Below, one piece after another: positions 26,340 through 35,871 of a stretch of DNA of 64,000 bases (position 1 is its first letter; every line of letters begins with the position of its first letter). The notes below the pieces were generated by a model. It saw only the letters and a list, made by a program, of their open reading frames with translations, did no database searches and was not told the origin of the DNA. The position numbers were made by a program, and so were the translations under genes. The stretch lies in NCBI GenBank assembly GCA_910587785.1, contig CAJUOA010000001.1:57245-121244 (forward strand), written 5' to 3'. The stretch is from an uncultured Oscillospiraceae bacterium (GTDB lineage: Bacteria > Bacillota > Clostridia > Oscillospirales > Oscillospiraceae).

Positions 26340-28628
26340 GTGCGCAAGAACGTAGGACAGAGCAAGACCCGGGTGGACGCCTTTGACAAGGCGGCAGGCC
26401 GGGCGAAGTATACGGAGGACCTGTGCGACAGGGGGGCTCTGACCACCCGGCTGGTCCACGCGGCGGTGGCCCACGGTTTGGTCACCGCGGTGGACACGGC
26501 GGAGGCGGAGCAGGTGCCGGGGGTGGTGAGGGTCTTCACCTGTTTTGACGTGCCGGAGAACTGCTTTCCCACCGCCGGACACCCCTGGTCCACAGACCCC
26601 CGCCACCAGGATGTCTGCGACCGGCTCCTGCTGAGCAGGCATGTGCGCTACTACGGGGACGACGTGGCCGTGGTGGTGGCGGAGGACGACGTGGCCGCCG
26701 CCCGGGCGGCGGCTCTGGTGCGGGTCAGCTATGAGGAGCTGCCTTTTGTGCTGGACGTGCAGGAGGCGATGAAGCCGGACGCGCCGCAGATCCACGAGAA
26801 TTTCCCGGGGAACGTCTTGGCCCATACGCAGATTCGTACCGGGGACTACGAAGCCGCCTCCCGGGAGCCGGGACTCCTCAAGGTGGAGGGATGGTATGAC
26901 ACGCCCACCGTCCAGCACTGCCACATCGAAAACCACATCTGCACCGCCCATATGGAGGGGGACCGGGTCACTGTCACCTCCTCCACGCAGATCCCCCATA
27001 TCGTGCGGCGCATCTGCGGGCAGGCGCTGGGGGTGCCCTGGGGGAAGATCCGGGTGCTCAAGCCCTATATCGGCGGGGGGTTCGGCAACAAGCAGGACGC
27101 GCTGTATGAGCCGCTGTGCGCTTGGCTGACCACGCAGCTGGGGGGGCGTCTGGTGAAGATCGACTGCCGCCGGGAGGAGACGTTTGTCAACAACCGGGTC
27201 CGCCACGCCATCCGGACCCATATCATCTCCTGGGTCCGGCCGGACGGGACATTTGCGGCGCGGAAGATCGAGTGCTTCTCCAACCAGGGGGCCTACGCCT
27301 CCCATGGGCACGCCGTGGCGGCAAAGGGCATGGGGGCGTTCCCCCAGCTCTACCCCTGTGAGAATGTGGAGGGGGACGCCTGGACGGTGTTCACCAACCG
27401 TCCCGCCGCCGGAGCGATGCGGGGGTATGGGATCCCCCAGGCCATGTGGGCAAGCGAGTGCCATATGGACGACGTGGCCAAGGCGCTGGGGCAAGACCCG
27501 GTGGAGTACCGGCGGCAGGTGGTCATGCCCAAGGGCTATGTGGACGGGTTCAGCAAGAACGAGAATTACTATGACACCTTCCGGCAGGTCATGGACAAGG
27601 GCGTGGAGGCGATTGATTACCGCCGCAAGCGGGAGGCTTACGCCAGCCAGACCGGGCCGGTCCGCCGGGGGGTGGGCATGGCGCTTTTCTGGTACAATAC
27701 GGCGGTGTGGCCGATCTCGCTGGAGTCCAGCTCCTGCCGGATGGTGCTCAACCAGGACGGGTCTGTCCAGGTGCAGACGGGGGAGACGGAGATCGGGCAG
27801 GGCTGTGACACGGCCTATGCGCAGATGGCGGCGGACGTGATCGGCATTCCCTTTGAGGATGTCCATGTGGTCTCGACGCAGGACACGGATGTTACGCCCT
27901 TCGGTACGGGGGCGTATGCCTCCCGGCAGACCTATGTGGGGGGATTTGCCATTGAGCAGACCGGGTCCATGCTGAAGAAGAAGATCCTCGACTGTGCGTC
28001 GGAAATCACGCGGCAGACTCCGGCGAATTTGGATGTGATCGACGGGCAGATCGTCCGGATCTCCGACGGCAGGACGCTGATGAGCCTGGGGGAGCTGGCC
28101 GCGGAGGTGCTCTACAGCCTGGAGCACTCCCAGCACCTCACGGCGGAGAGTACATACCAGATCAAGAACAATGCGTACTCCTTTGGATGCACCTTCGCGG
28201 AGGTGGAGGTGGATATCCCCATGTGCCGGGTGAAGCTGCTGGACATTGTGAATGTCCACGACTGCGGGCGGCTCATCAATCCCGCCCTGGCGGAGGCGCA
28301 GGTCCACGGGGGGATGTCCATGGGGATCGGGTACGGGCTGTCGGAGCAGCTGCTCTTTGATCCAAAGACGGGGAAGCCGCTCAACAATAATCTGCTGGAT
28401 TACAAGCTGTCGACGTTTATGGACCATCCCAATCTGCGGGTGTTCTTTGTGGAGAACCCGGAGCCGACCAGTCCCTTTGGGACGAAGGCGCTGGGGGAGC
28501 CTCCGGCGTGTTCCCCGGCGCCGGCGATCCGCAACGCCATTCTCAACGCCACCGGAGTGTCCGTCAATAACGCGCCGATGACGCCCCATGTCCTCTTTGC
28601 CCGGTTCAAAGAGGGAGGGGTGCTATAG
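26340..28628 (+). CDS. Molybdenum hydroxylase large subunit (xanthine dehydrogenase family)
   Basis: 762 residues from GTG at 26340 after AAGGAGG. Small aldehyde oxidase/XDH a/b-hammerhead domain (about 20-125), then the molybdopterin-binding domain: PYIGGGFGNKQDAL, ETEIGQGCDTAYAQ, and the catalytic Glu in GTKALGEPPA near 720. Oxidises purines, nicotinate-like or other N-heterocycles with water as oxygen donor. Operon with a membrane protein, the FAD subunit and the 2Fe-2S subunit. Sequence alone does not fix the substrate; purine is favoured by general abundance and by ade in the same window. Confidence 0.92.
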   Translation: MRKNVGQSKTRVDAFDKAAGRAKYTEDLCDRGALTTRLVHAAVAHGLVTAVDTAEAEQVPGVVRVFTCFDVPENCFPTAGHPWSTDPRHQDVCDRLLLSRHVRYYGDDVAVVVAEDDVAAARAAALVRVSYEELPFVLDVQEAMKPDAPQIHENFPGNVLAHTQIRTGDYEAASREPGLLKVEGWYDTPTVQHCHIENHICTAHMEGDRVTVTSSTQIPHIVRRICGQALGVPWGKIRVLKPYIGGGFGNKQDALYEPLCAWLTTQLGGRLVKIDCRREETFVNNRVRHAIRTHIISWVRPDGTFAARKIECFSNQGAYASHGHAVAAKGMGAFPQLYPCENVEGDAWTVFTNRPAAGAMRGYGIPQAMWASECHMDDVAKALGQDPVEYRRQVVMPKGYVDGFSKNENYYDTFRQVMDKGVEAIDYRRKREAYASQTGPVRRGVGMALFWYNTAVWPISLESSSCRMVLNQDGSVQVQTGETEIGQGCDTAYAQMAADVIGIPFEDVHVVSTQDTDVTPFGTGAYASRQTYVGGFAIEQTGSMLKKKILDCASEITRQTPANLDVIDGQIVRISDGRTLMSLGELAAEVLYSLEHSQHLTAESTYQIKNNAYSFGCTFAEVEVDIPMCRVKLLDIVNVHDCGRLINPALAEAQVHGGMSMGIGYGLSEQLLFDPKTGKPLNNNLLDYKLSTFMDHPNLRVFFVENPEPTSPFGTKALGEPPACSPAPAIRNAILNATGVSVNNAPMTPHVLFARFKEGGVL

Positions 28629-29108
28629 ATGGCAGATCCAAAACGCAGACGCCGGGTGGTCGGGGTGGTCCTGGCCTGTCTGGTCCTGTTTGGCGTCTGG
28701 TACCATATCCCGCTTCATCGCACTCTGGAGACAGAAGTCCACGATAACGACGGAGCGTCCGCCGTCCTCCAGATGGACATCACGCTCCACCGCTTCTTTT
28801 TCCGGGGAACGGTGGTGCGGGGGACGATGGAGGTGGACGGCGTGACCTATGTGTACGTACCCAAGCTGTGGGACGGGCCGGATTCGTTCCTGGAGGGCCT
28901 GCGGGATAAGTGGTCCGGCGAGATCTACCCCAGTCTCTTTGTGGAGGCTGAGCGGCTAGCCGGGCTCGGGACCGCCATCTATATGATGGAGGACTCCCTC
29001 CAGATCTACGGCATATCCTTTGGCGGTTTTTATCATTCCATTGCGTATTTGTCCCTGATCCGGAGACAGCCGGACGCGCCCAGTTTCATGTATACAGTCG
29101 GTTACTAG
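28629..29108 (+). CDS. Membrane-anchored protein of unknown function inside the hydroxylase operon
   Basis: 159 residues; ATG directly abuts the upstream stop (TAGATG) and follows GAGGGG. Basic start (MADPKRRRRVV), one membrane helix about 11-27, then an extracytoplasmic beta-rich region with paired Phe (LHRFFFRGT) and a C-terminal SIAYLSLIRRQPD. No cysteines or cofactor motif. Not part of any XDH complex I know, yet it lies between the large and FAD subunit genes with short gaps on both sides. It may be a host-specific insertion or a membrane-tethering factor. Confidence 0.75.
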   Translation: MADPKRRRRVVGVVLACLVLFGVWYHIPLHRTLETEVHDNDGASAVLQMDITLHRFFFRGTVVRGTMEVDGVTYVYVPKLWDGPDSFLEGLRDKWSGEIYPSLFVEAERLAGLGTAIYMMEDSLQIYGISFGGFYHSIAYLSLIRRQPDAPSFMYTVGY

Positions 29109-29121
29109 GAGGAATTGTTCC

Positions 29122-30006
29122 ATGTATGATTTGAAAGCGCTCTACGAGGCCCAGAGCGTCCAGGACGCAGTCCGCCTGCGTTTAGAACACCCCCAGGCCC
29201 AGATCATCGCCGGGGGCACCGACGTGCTGGTCCAGATGCGGGAGGGCAAACGCGCCGGGGCGGAGCTCATCTCGATTTACGGCATCGACGAGATGAGAGG
29301 CGTCAGCCTGGATGAACAGGGGGCCATCCGCATCGGTTCCCTGACCAGCTTCAGCCATATCACCAGAGACCCCATCATCCAAAAATACATCAACGTCCTG
29401 GGGGAGGCGGTGGACCTGGTGGGCGGCCCCCAGATCAGAAACGCCGGGACCATCGGCGGCAACACCTGCAACGGCGTCACCAGCGCGGACTCCGCCTCCA
29501 CGCTCTTCGCCTGGGACGCCGTCATCGAGCTGACCGGGGAGAACGGCCCCCGGCGGGTCCCGATCGAAGAGTTTTACCTCGCCGCCGGGAGGGTGGACCT
29601 CCGGCCGGACGAGGTCCAGACCGCCATCCTGATCCCCAGGGAGAGCTACGAGAACTGCTCCGGCCACTACATCAAGTACGCCATGCGCAACGCCATGGAC
29701 ATCGCCACCACCGGCTGTTCGGTGAACGTGGTCCTCTCCGAGGACAAGCGCACCATCCGCCGGGCGCGGATCGCCTACGGCGTGGCGGGGCCGGTGCCCC
29801 TGCGGGCCCGGACTGCGGAGAAGACGGCGGAGGGCAGGCCCTTCACCGCCGAAACGGCGGAAGCCTTCGCCGCCGCCGTCCTGGAGGACATCCGCCCCCG
29901 GGACAGCTGGCGGGCCAGCAAGGCATTCCGGGAGCACATCGCCGTGGAGCTGGCGCAGCGCTGCCTCATCGAGGCGGGCAGGAGAGCGGGAGGTGTTCCG
30001 GCATGA
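29122..30006 (+). CDS. Molybdenum hydroxylase FAD-binding subunit
   Basis: 294 residues after AGGAGG. FAD-binding PCMH-type motifs IIAGGTDVLVQM (about 30) and GGPQIRNAGTIGGNTCNG (about 101-118), C-terminal CO-dehydrogenase flavoprotein domain (about 180-285). Passes electrons from the 2Fe-2S subunit to its acceptor. Stop overlaps the next start by 4 bases. Confidence 0.93.
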   Translation: MYDLKALYEAQSVQDAVRLRLEHPQAQIIAGGTDVLVQMREGKRAGAELISIYGIDEMRGVSLDEQGAIRIGSLTSFSHITRDPIIQKYINVLGEAVDLVGGPQIRNAGTIGGNTCNGVTSADSASTLFAWDAVIELTGENGPRRVPIEEFYLAAGRVDLRPDEVQTAILIPRESYENCSGHYIKYAMRNAMDIATTGCSVNVVLSEDKRTIRRARIAYGVAGPVPLRARTAEKTAEGRPFTAETAEAFAAAVLEDIRPRDSWRASKAFREHIAVELAQRCLIEAGRRAGGVPA

Positions 30007-30497
30007 GCAGTCAGTACAAATTGATCCGCTGTACCATCAACGGCAGGGCCGTGGAGCAGATGGTGGACGTGCGAGCGTCTCTTACGGACATGCTCCGCAA
30101 CGACTTCCGCCTCACCAGCGTGAAAAAGGGCTGTGAGGTGGGGGAGTGCGGGGCCTGCAACGTCATCATCGACGGCGAGTGCTTCAACTCCTGCCTCTAC
30201 CTTGCCGCCTGGGCGGACGGCAAGTCCATCCGCACCCTGGAGGGCCTCATGGGCCCCAACGGGGAGCTCAGCGACATCCAGCAGGCGTTTATCGACGAGG
30301 CCGCCATCCAGTGCGGCTTCTGCACCCCGGGGTTTATCATGACCGCCGTGGAGATTTTAGAGAGCGGGAAGGAGTACACGGACGGCGAGCTGAGAAAGCT
30401 CCTCTCCGGCCACCTCTGCCGCTGTACGGGGTATGAGAACATCCTCCGGGCGGTGAAAAAGACCATGTACAAGCGCCTGGGGAAGACGCAGAGCTGA
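30003..30497 (+). CDS. Molybdenum hydroxylase 2Fe-2S subunit
   Basis: 164 residues. Plant-type cluster CEVGECGACNV with a distal Cys (NSCLYLA), then the helical second cluster CGFCTPGF and LCRCTGYENIL. These eight cysteines are the complete set. Last gene of the operon; overlap with the FAD gene shows coupling. Confidence 0.94.
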   Translation: MSSQYKLIRCTINGRAVEQMVDVRASLTDMLRNDFRLTSVKKGCEVGECGACNVIIDGECFNSCLYLAAWADGKSIRTLEGLMGPNGELSDIQQAFIDEAAIQCGFCTPGFIMTAVEILESGKEYTDGELRKLLSGHLCRCTGYENILRAVKKTMYKRLGKTQS

Positions 30498-30505
30498 CGC
30501 GAAAC

Positions 30506-30532
30506 GAGGAGGAGGGACCGCCCCTCCTCCTC
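30506..30532 (+). terminator. Hairpin after the hydroxylase operon
   Basis: GAGGAGGAGGG (30506-30516) and CCCTCCTCCTC (30522-30532) perfect arms; poor T-tract. Confidence 0.6.
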
Positions 30533-30703
30533 TCCCTGTCCGGAGAAGGCAGACAGGATGCTGAAGTATGCTCCATACAAAAAGGACAAAATGGGAGCGG
30601 TCTTTTTGGGGAAAATCACCGGACATTCTGCCGGGGCGGGGGCTGGAAAACCGGAAACTGCCGTGGTATACTGGAGAAAATCAAAAAGAAGAGAGGGTTT
30701 GCT

Positions 30704-32074
30704 TTGCACTCCAACGACAGTCTCACGAAAAAACCGTCCGCCCACACCACGGACATGACGCAGGGGAATCCCTATACCCTGATGATCTCCTTCGCCCTGC
30801 CCATCCTCCTCAGCCAGATCTTCCAGCAGCTCTATAACACCGCCGACGCCTTCATCGTCGGCAAGTTCCTGGGCACCGAGGCCCTGGCGGCGGTGACCTC
30901 CTCCGGTACCCTGGTCTTTTTGATGATCAGCTTCTTCATGGGCACCGCCATGGGCGCGGGGGTCGTCATCTCCCGCTATTTCGGCGCGGGGGACTACGGG
31001 CAGGTCTCCCGGGGCATCCACACGGTGCTGGCCTTCGGCGTGGCCAGCGGGCTCTTCCTCACCGCGGCCGGGGTGGCCTTCACGCCCACCTTCCTCCGCT
31101 GGATGCAGACGGACCCGGAGGTCATGCCCGATGCGGTGGAGTACTTCCGCTACTACTTCCTGGGCGCTCTGGCCATGGTGATGTACAACATCTGCCGCAG
31201 CGTCATGAACGCCCTGGGGGACAGCCAGCGGCCCCTGTACTACCTGATCTTCTCCTCCGTCCTGAACATCCTGCTGGACCTGCTCTTCATCGGCGGCTTC
31301 CACTGGGGCGTCTGGTCCGCAGCCACGGCCACGGTGATCTCCCAGGCGGCCAGCGTGGTGCTCTGCATGGCCCACCTCATGCGCAGGGGCACGGTCTTCA
31401 CCGTAGAGCTGAAAAAGATCCGCTTCCACCGGGACCTCCTGGCGGAGATCATCCGCTACGGCCTGCCCTCCGGGGTGCAGAACTCGGTGATCTCCCTGGC
31501 CAACGTCATCGTCCAGTCCCAGATCAATACCTTTGGCAAGCTGGCCATGGCCGCCTACGGCACCCACGCCAAGATCGAGGGCTTCGCCTTCCTGCCCATC
31601 ACCAGCTTCAACATGGCCTGCACCACCTTTATCAGCCAGAACCTGGGGGCCCGGGAGTACGAGCGGGCCAAGCAGGGCTCCCGCTTCGGCATCCTGGCGG
31701 CGGTGTTCCTGGCGGAGGCCATCGGCATCTGTCAGTACATCTTCGCCCCCCAGCTCATCAGCCTCTTCGACAGCACCCCGGGGGTCGTCGCCCTGGGGGT
31801 CCGGCAGGCCCGGACCGTGGCCCTCTTCTACTGCCTGCTGGCCTTCTCCCACGCCATTGCCGCCGTCTGCCGGGGGGCGGGGAAGGCCTTTGTGCCCATG
31901 GTCATCATGCTCTCGGTCTGGTGCGTGATCCGGATCGCCTACATCGTGCTCGTCATGCGTCTGGTGGGTGACATCGGCCTCATCTATTGGGCCTACCCCC
32001 TCACATGGGCCATCAGCTCGGTGATCTACCTGGTCTACTACCTCCGCTCGGACTGGACCCACGGGTTCGACTGA
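30704..32074 (+). CDS. MATE-family multidrug/Na+ antiporter
   Basis: 456 residues from TTG at 30704 about 6 bases after GAGAGGG; ATG at residue 18 (MTQGNPYTLM) is possible. Twelve membrane helices in two six-helix halves. MATE motifs: LFQQLYN-like (SQIFQQLYNTADAFIVGKFLG) and a matching FLPITSFNMACTTFISQNLG in the second half. An extended -10 TATACT lies at 30667-30672. Exports cationic compounds using Na+ or H+; specific substrate unknown. Confidence 0.9.
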   Translation: MHSNDSLTKKPSAHTTDMTQGNPYTLMISFALPILLSQIFQQLYNTADAFIVGKFLGTEALAAVTSSGTLVFLMISFFMGTAMGAGVVISRYFGAGDYGQVSRGIHTVLAFGVASGLFLTAAGVAFTPTFLRWMQTDPEVMPDAVEYFRYYFLGALAMVMYNICRSVMNALGDSQRPLYYLIFSSVLNILLDLLFIGGFHWGVWSAATATVISQAASVVLCMAHLMRRGTVFTVELKKIRFHRDLLAEIIRYGLPSGVQNSVISLANVIVQSQINTFGKLAMAAYGTHAKIEGFAFLPITSFNMACTTFISQNLGAREYERAKQGSRFGILAAVFLAEAIGICQYIFAPQLISLFDSTPGVVALGVRQARTVALFYCLLAFSHAIAAVCRGAGKAFVPMVIMLSVWCVIRIAYIVLVMRLVGDIGLIYWAYPLTWAISSVIYLVYYLRSDWTHGFD

Positions 32075-32085
32075 GGCCCGCAGTG

Positions 32086-32126
32086 CAAAAAGAGCTGACC
32101 GCCGGCCGGCGGTCAGCTCTTTTTTT
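32086..32126. terminator. Bidirectional terminator between MATE and PBP genes
   Basis: GAGCTGACCGCCGG and CCGGCGGTCAGCTC flanked by A-run and T-run. Confidence 0.92.
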
Positions 32127-32138
32127 ACGCGAAGCGGC

Positions 32139-34949
32139 TCATCGCTCCTCCGGGGGCTTGGGCTCATCCGGCAGAGAGGGCTCGTCCGGCTCCTCGGGCT
32201 CCTCTGTGGAGGGGGAGGCGCCGTCCTTCGGCTCCTCGGGCTCATCCGGCGTCGTAGTGTCGCCGCCGCCCTCACCGTCCGGGGGCTTGGGGGCCTCCCC
32301 GTCCGGGTCCTCCGGCGTGTTGGTGGAGGGTGTGTCAGGCTTGTTCACGGAACCCGGGTCCCAGGGCTCCGTGGGCCATCCGGGCCCGCCGGGGACGGGG
32401 GTGGTGCCCGGGGGCAGAGTGGTCCCGGTGCCGCCCTCCGGCGCATTCGGGTCGTTGGGCTCTCCCTCTGGCAGCTGGGGCTCGGGCACGAAATTCTCGT
32501 CGTGGACCGGGCATTCGCCCAGGGTCTTCAGGTACGTCAGATGGGCCTCCATGTCGCTGGAGCCGATGATCCCGCCGCCGGGGAGCTCCAGGAATTCCCG
32601 GCCCTGGAGCATGACGCGGGTGGAGACGGTGTCCTCCGGGCAGTAGGCCCCGGCGAGGCGGACCACCTCCTCGCCTGTCTCCGGGTCCACGGTGGTGCAG
32701 ACCCGCACCTCCGTGTGGCAGGTGCACTTCGCCTTGGGCACGCCGCTGGACTGCATCTCTATGCTGCCGGCCACCCGGCTGCCCCGGTAGTCGGAGGAGC
32801 ACAGGTCGCCCGCCAGCAGACCGCAGTCCATGCAGACGCTGACGGTGGTGATGCCGCTCTCGGGCCTGCCGGGGAAGGACTTGTCCTCCAGGCCCTCGTG
32901 GATCTTCTCCATGACCTTTTTCCAGGCCAGGGCCGCGGGGTTCTTGCCGCCGGCGTTGATCTTCTCGCTCTTCCCCGCGTAGCCCACCCAGACGGCGGCG
33001 GAATAGTAGGGCGTGTAGCCGCAGAAGTAGCGGTCAAAGAGGTCGTCGGTGGTGCCGGTCTTACCGGCGATCGTCATGCCGTCAAAATTGGCGCCGGTGC
33101 CGGTGCCGCTGGTGACCACCCGGCGCAGGAGCTTGTTCATGAGATAGGCGGTGGTCTCCTTCATGGCCACCCGGGACTCGCCGGAGTTGTCCACGATGAC
33201 CTCCGAGTGGTCGTTGGACTCGATACGGGTGATGGTCCTGGGGGGCGTATAGATGCCCTTGTTGGCAAAGGCGGCGAAAGCCGCGGCCATCTCCTGGGTG
33301 GTCACGCCGTAGGTGAGGCCGCCCATGGACAGGGGGCTGATGGCGTTGTCCCGCTCGTCCAGGTCGAAGCCCAGGTTGTCCTCCATGAAATAGAAGGACT
33401 TGGTGGTGCCCAGCATCTGCAAGACCCGGGCGGCTACGGTGTTGTGGGACTGCTGCACGGCGTACTGCACGGAGATCGGGCCGCGAAAGCCCGCGCTGGC
33501 GTTTTTGGGATAGCCGCCGGTCCCGGCGTCGTTGACGCGGATGGGGTAGTCGTCGATGATGGAGGCGGGAGTGATGACGTCCGCGTCAATGGCCGGGGCG
33601 TAGACGCTCACCGGCTTGATGGCGCTGCCGCAGGTCCGCCGGGAGGTGGCCAGGTTCAGCGCCCGGTTGGTGGTCTTCTGCCCCACGCCTCCGGCCATGG
33701 CCACCACGTCGCCGGTGTAGGGGTCCAGGACGGTGATGGCGGAATCCAGTGACGCGCCCGACTTGGAGGGATAGTTGAAGTTATCCGGGTTCTCGTAGAC
33801 CTCGTCGACGATGTTCTGGATGTCCATATCCAGGGCGGTATAGATGTGGTATCCGGCGGAGTAGAGCAGGTCGGTGGCCATCTCCCGGTTGACGCCCTTG
33901 GCCTCCTGAATAGCCGCAATGGCGTCTTCGATGACCTGGTCCTCGTACCAGGAGTAGACCCGGCTGGCGGGGAGGACCTCCTCCTCGCCCTCCTCGTTCT
34001 CGCCAATCTCCAGACCGTGGAGGGCGGCGTACTCGGGGGTGTCCACGAAGAGGAGCTTCTCCGCCTTGGCGGCGCTGCACTCCGCCTCACTGATCCAGCC
34101 CAGCTCCAGCATCCGGTTGAGCACCGTCTCCTGGCGCTGCTTGTTGAAGTCCCGGGGGGTCTTCACGGTGCCGTCGTCCTGGACGAACTCCGTGTCCCAG
34201 AGGGGGTCATAGAGGGAGGGATAGTTGGTGATGCCCACGATGCAGGCGCTCTCGGCCAGGTCCAGCTCGGAGACGTCCTTGCCGAAGTAGCCCTTGGCGG
34301 CGGTCTGGATGCCGGAGAAGCCATGGCCGAAATAGACGTAGTTGAGATAGAGGGTGAGGATGTCCTCCTTGGAGTTTTTGGCGTCAAAGTCCAGGGCCCG
34401 GCAGATCTCCCGGAACTTGCGCTTGACCGTGACCTCCGTATCCCCGGTCATGTTCCGCACCAGCTGCTGGGTGATGGTGGAGCCGCCCTGGGTATTGCCC
34501 CCGGTGGCGCTGGAGAGCATGGCCCGGGCGGTGCCGTACCAGTCCACGCCCTTGTGCTCCCAGAAGCGGTGGTCCTCAATGGCCACCATGGCCTTGACCA
34601 GGCAGTCGGGCAGGTCGCTGTACTTGATGAGCTCCCGGTTGCTCTCGCTGGTGTGGAGCGTCCTCAGGACCTGCTGCTGTCCATTGGCGTCCTCGTAGTA
34701 GATGGTGGAGGCCAGGGACATGGTCATCTCCTCAATGGTGATCTCGCCCAGGGAGGGGATGAGGTTGGTGTTGATGTAGGTCATGAAGAGCTTTGCGAAC
34801 ATGCCGAGGGTGAGCACACCGATGACGCACAGAGTGAAGAGCACCAGAAAAATTTTCCCGATGAAGCCCAGAATAGAAAATTTCTTCTTTTTCTTGCGGG
34901 GCGCGGACCCGGAGGGGCCGCCCGGACCGCGGGGGATGGCTTGATCCAT
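32139..34949 (-). CDS. Class A penicillin-binding protein (PBP1A-like)
   Basis: 936 residues. Basic N-terminus (RKKKKKF), one membrane helix about 25-55, GT51 domain with EDHRFWEHKGVDWYG and GGSTITQQLVRN (about 125-180), transpeptidase domain with SxxK as SAIKP (about 453), SxN as SHN (about 513) and KTG as AGKTGTTDD (about 645). A long Pro/Glu/Asp/Gly tail follows from about 815 to 936, unusual in length and charge; it would sit in the wall. Polymerises and cross-links peptidoglycan. The start follows AGGAGG by about 12 bases. Confidence 0.95.
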   Translation of the reverse strand: MDQAIPRGPGGPSGSAPRKKKKKFSILGFIGKIFLVLFTLCVIGVLTLGMFAKLFMTYINTNLIPSLGEITIEEMTMSLASTIYYEDANGQQQVLRTLHTSESNRELIKYSDLPDCLVKAMVAIEDHRFWEHKGVDWYGTARAMLSSATGGNTQGGSTITQQLVRNMTGDTEVTVKRKFREICRALDFDAKNSKEDILTLYLNYVYFGHGFSGIQTAAKGYFGKDVSELDLAESACIVGITNYPSLYDPLWDTEFVQDDGTVKTPRDFNKQRQETVLNRMLELGWISEAECSAAKAEKLLFVDTPEYAALHGLEIGENEEGEEEVLPASRVYSWYEDQVIEDAIAAIQEAKGVNREMATDLLYSAGYHIYTALDMDIQNIVDEVYENPDNFNYPSKSGASLDSAITVLDPYTGDVVAMAGGVGQKTTNRALNLATSRRTCGSAIKPVSVYAPAIDADVITPASIIDDYPIRVNDAGTGGYPKNASAGFRGPISVQYAVQQSHNTVAARVLQMLGTTKSFYFMEDNLGFDLDERDNAISPLSMGGLTYGVTTQEMAAAFAAFANKGIYTPPRTITRIESNDHSEVIVDNSGESRVAMKETTAYLMNKLLRRVVTSGTGTGANFDGMTIAGKTGTTDDLFDRYFCGYTPYYSAAVWVGYAGKSEKINAGGKNPAALAWKKVMEKIHEGLEDKSFPGRPESGITTVSVCMDCGLLAGDLCSSDYRGSRVAGSIEMQSSGVPKAKCTCHTEVRVCTTVDPETGEEVVRLAGAYCPEDTVSTRVMLQGREFLELPGGGIIGSSDMEAHLTYLKTLGECPVHDENFVPEPQLPEGEPNDPNAPEGGTGTTLPPGTTPVPGGPGWPTEPWDPGSVNKPDTPSTNTPEDPDGEAPKPPDGEGGGDTTTPDEPEEPKDGASPSTEEPEEPDEPSLPDEPKPPEER

Positions 34950-35208
34950 AGATGGAGATACCTCCTGACTGATAAAAATTGTTCACAGGGCCGCCGGGAG
35001 GACGGCCGGACGGGCAGTTTTGAGCGCGGAAACGCGCCCTCCGGCACACCGGTATGGAGCGCCAAGATATAGTATAGCACGGATTGTCAAATTTGGGAAG
35101 GTCAAAAAAAGCGCAAATTTCGCTCTTACCACCGGCGCCTTCCAAAAATTTTTCAGAAAATACAAAAATGAGGCCCAGAAATTGTCAAAATGCCACATGG
35201 AAAGACTC

Positions 35209-35237
35209 TTGCAATTTTCGAGAAAAGGGGGTAAAAT
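35209..35237 (+). promoter_or_regulatory. Promoter of the DUF1292 gene
   Basis: TTGCAA (35209-35214), 17-base spacer, TAAAAT (35232-35237). Confidence 0.7.
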
Positions 35238-35282
35238 AGGTTCATCAAAACAAAGCAGACTGCCGCAAGGAGGACCCCCGCC

Positions 35283-35585
35283 ATGCAGGAGGATTTCGGC
35301 CCTGATTTCATCACCGTGACAGACGAGGACGGAAACGATATCGAGCTGGAGCTGGTGGATGCCCTGGAGCACAAGGGCGTGACCTATATGGCCTTCTTCC
35401 CCGCCGTGGAGGAGGGCGCCGACGAGGACAGCGACGACTACGGCATGGTGATCTTAAAGTCCATCACCGAGAACGGCGAGGACTTCCTCTCCACCCTGGA
35501 CAGCGACGAGGAGCTCGACGAGGTCTATGCCCTCTTCATGGAGCGCCTCTTCGAGGACGAGGAGGAGGGCGGAGACGGGGAGTAA
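35283..35585 (+). CDS. DUF1292 family acidic protein (YrzB-like)
   Basis: 100 residues. FITVTDEDGNDIELELVDAL and GVTYMAFFPA fit DUF1292, followed by MVILKSITENGE and DEELDEVYALFMERLFEDEE. Very acidic, cytoplasmic. In other Firmicutes the family lies beside yrrK/yrzL; here it stands alone with its own promoter. Function unknown. Confidence 0.88.
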   Translation: MQEDFGPDFITVTDEDGNDIELELVDALEHKGVTYMAFFPAVEEGADEDSDDYGMVILKSITENGEDFLSTLDSDEELDEVYALFMERLFEDEEEGGDGE

Positions 35586-35654
35586 GCCCCCTCTCCCTAT
35601 GGACGGCAGGAACTGGGAGAAAGTTCCCCTGCCGGGAGCGCGTTACGAAACAAA

Positions 35655-35852
35655 GGTGCCCTGCGGGGTGCGTGATGAGTCTTTTTTAACCCACATTTTG
35701 TTATTCGGGATGCTGGTTCAACGCCTGGTTTGCAGACCTCCCGACTGCCGTCTGCGGTCGGAAGTTGGAAGCAGTAAAGGGCGCTGCAGGCGACCCACCT
35801 GCCTTAGATGTGCAGGTTATAACAGGGCTCACACGGCTTCTGCGGGGTACCC
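35655..35852 (+). ncRNA. Structured RNA candidate, 6S-like
   Basis: A gene-free stretch followed by a strong terminator. GGTGCCCTGC (35655-35664) pairs with GCGGGGTACC (35842-35851) through two G-U pairs; TGAG (35676-35679) pairs with CTCA (35828-35831) and GTG with CAC. A terminal hairpin CCGAC...GGTCGG lies near 35740-35762. One long rod with a large internal bubble and about 200 bases is the 6S RNA shape, but I cannot confirm the family. A hairpin at 35604-35634 separates it from the DUF1292 gene. Confidence 0.5.
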
Positions 35853-35871
35853 TTATTTCCTCTATTTCGAG

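Noticed and set aside
35730..35800. SRP RNA: GGTCGGAAGTTGGAAGCAG resembles the SRP core
   Set aside because: The SRP signature needs a contiguous GGAA tetraloop followed directly by GGAAGCAG with defined pairing; here extra bases break it, and the overall fold is a single rod.
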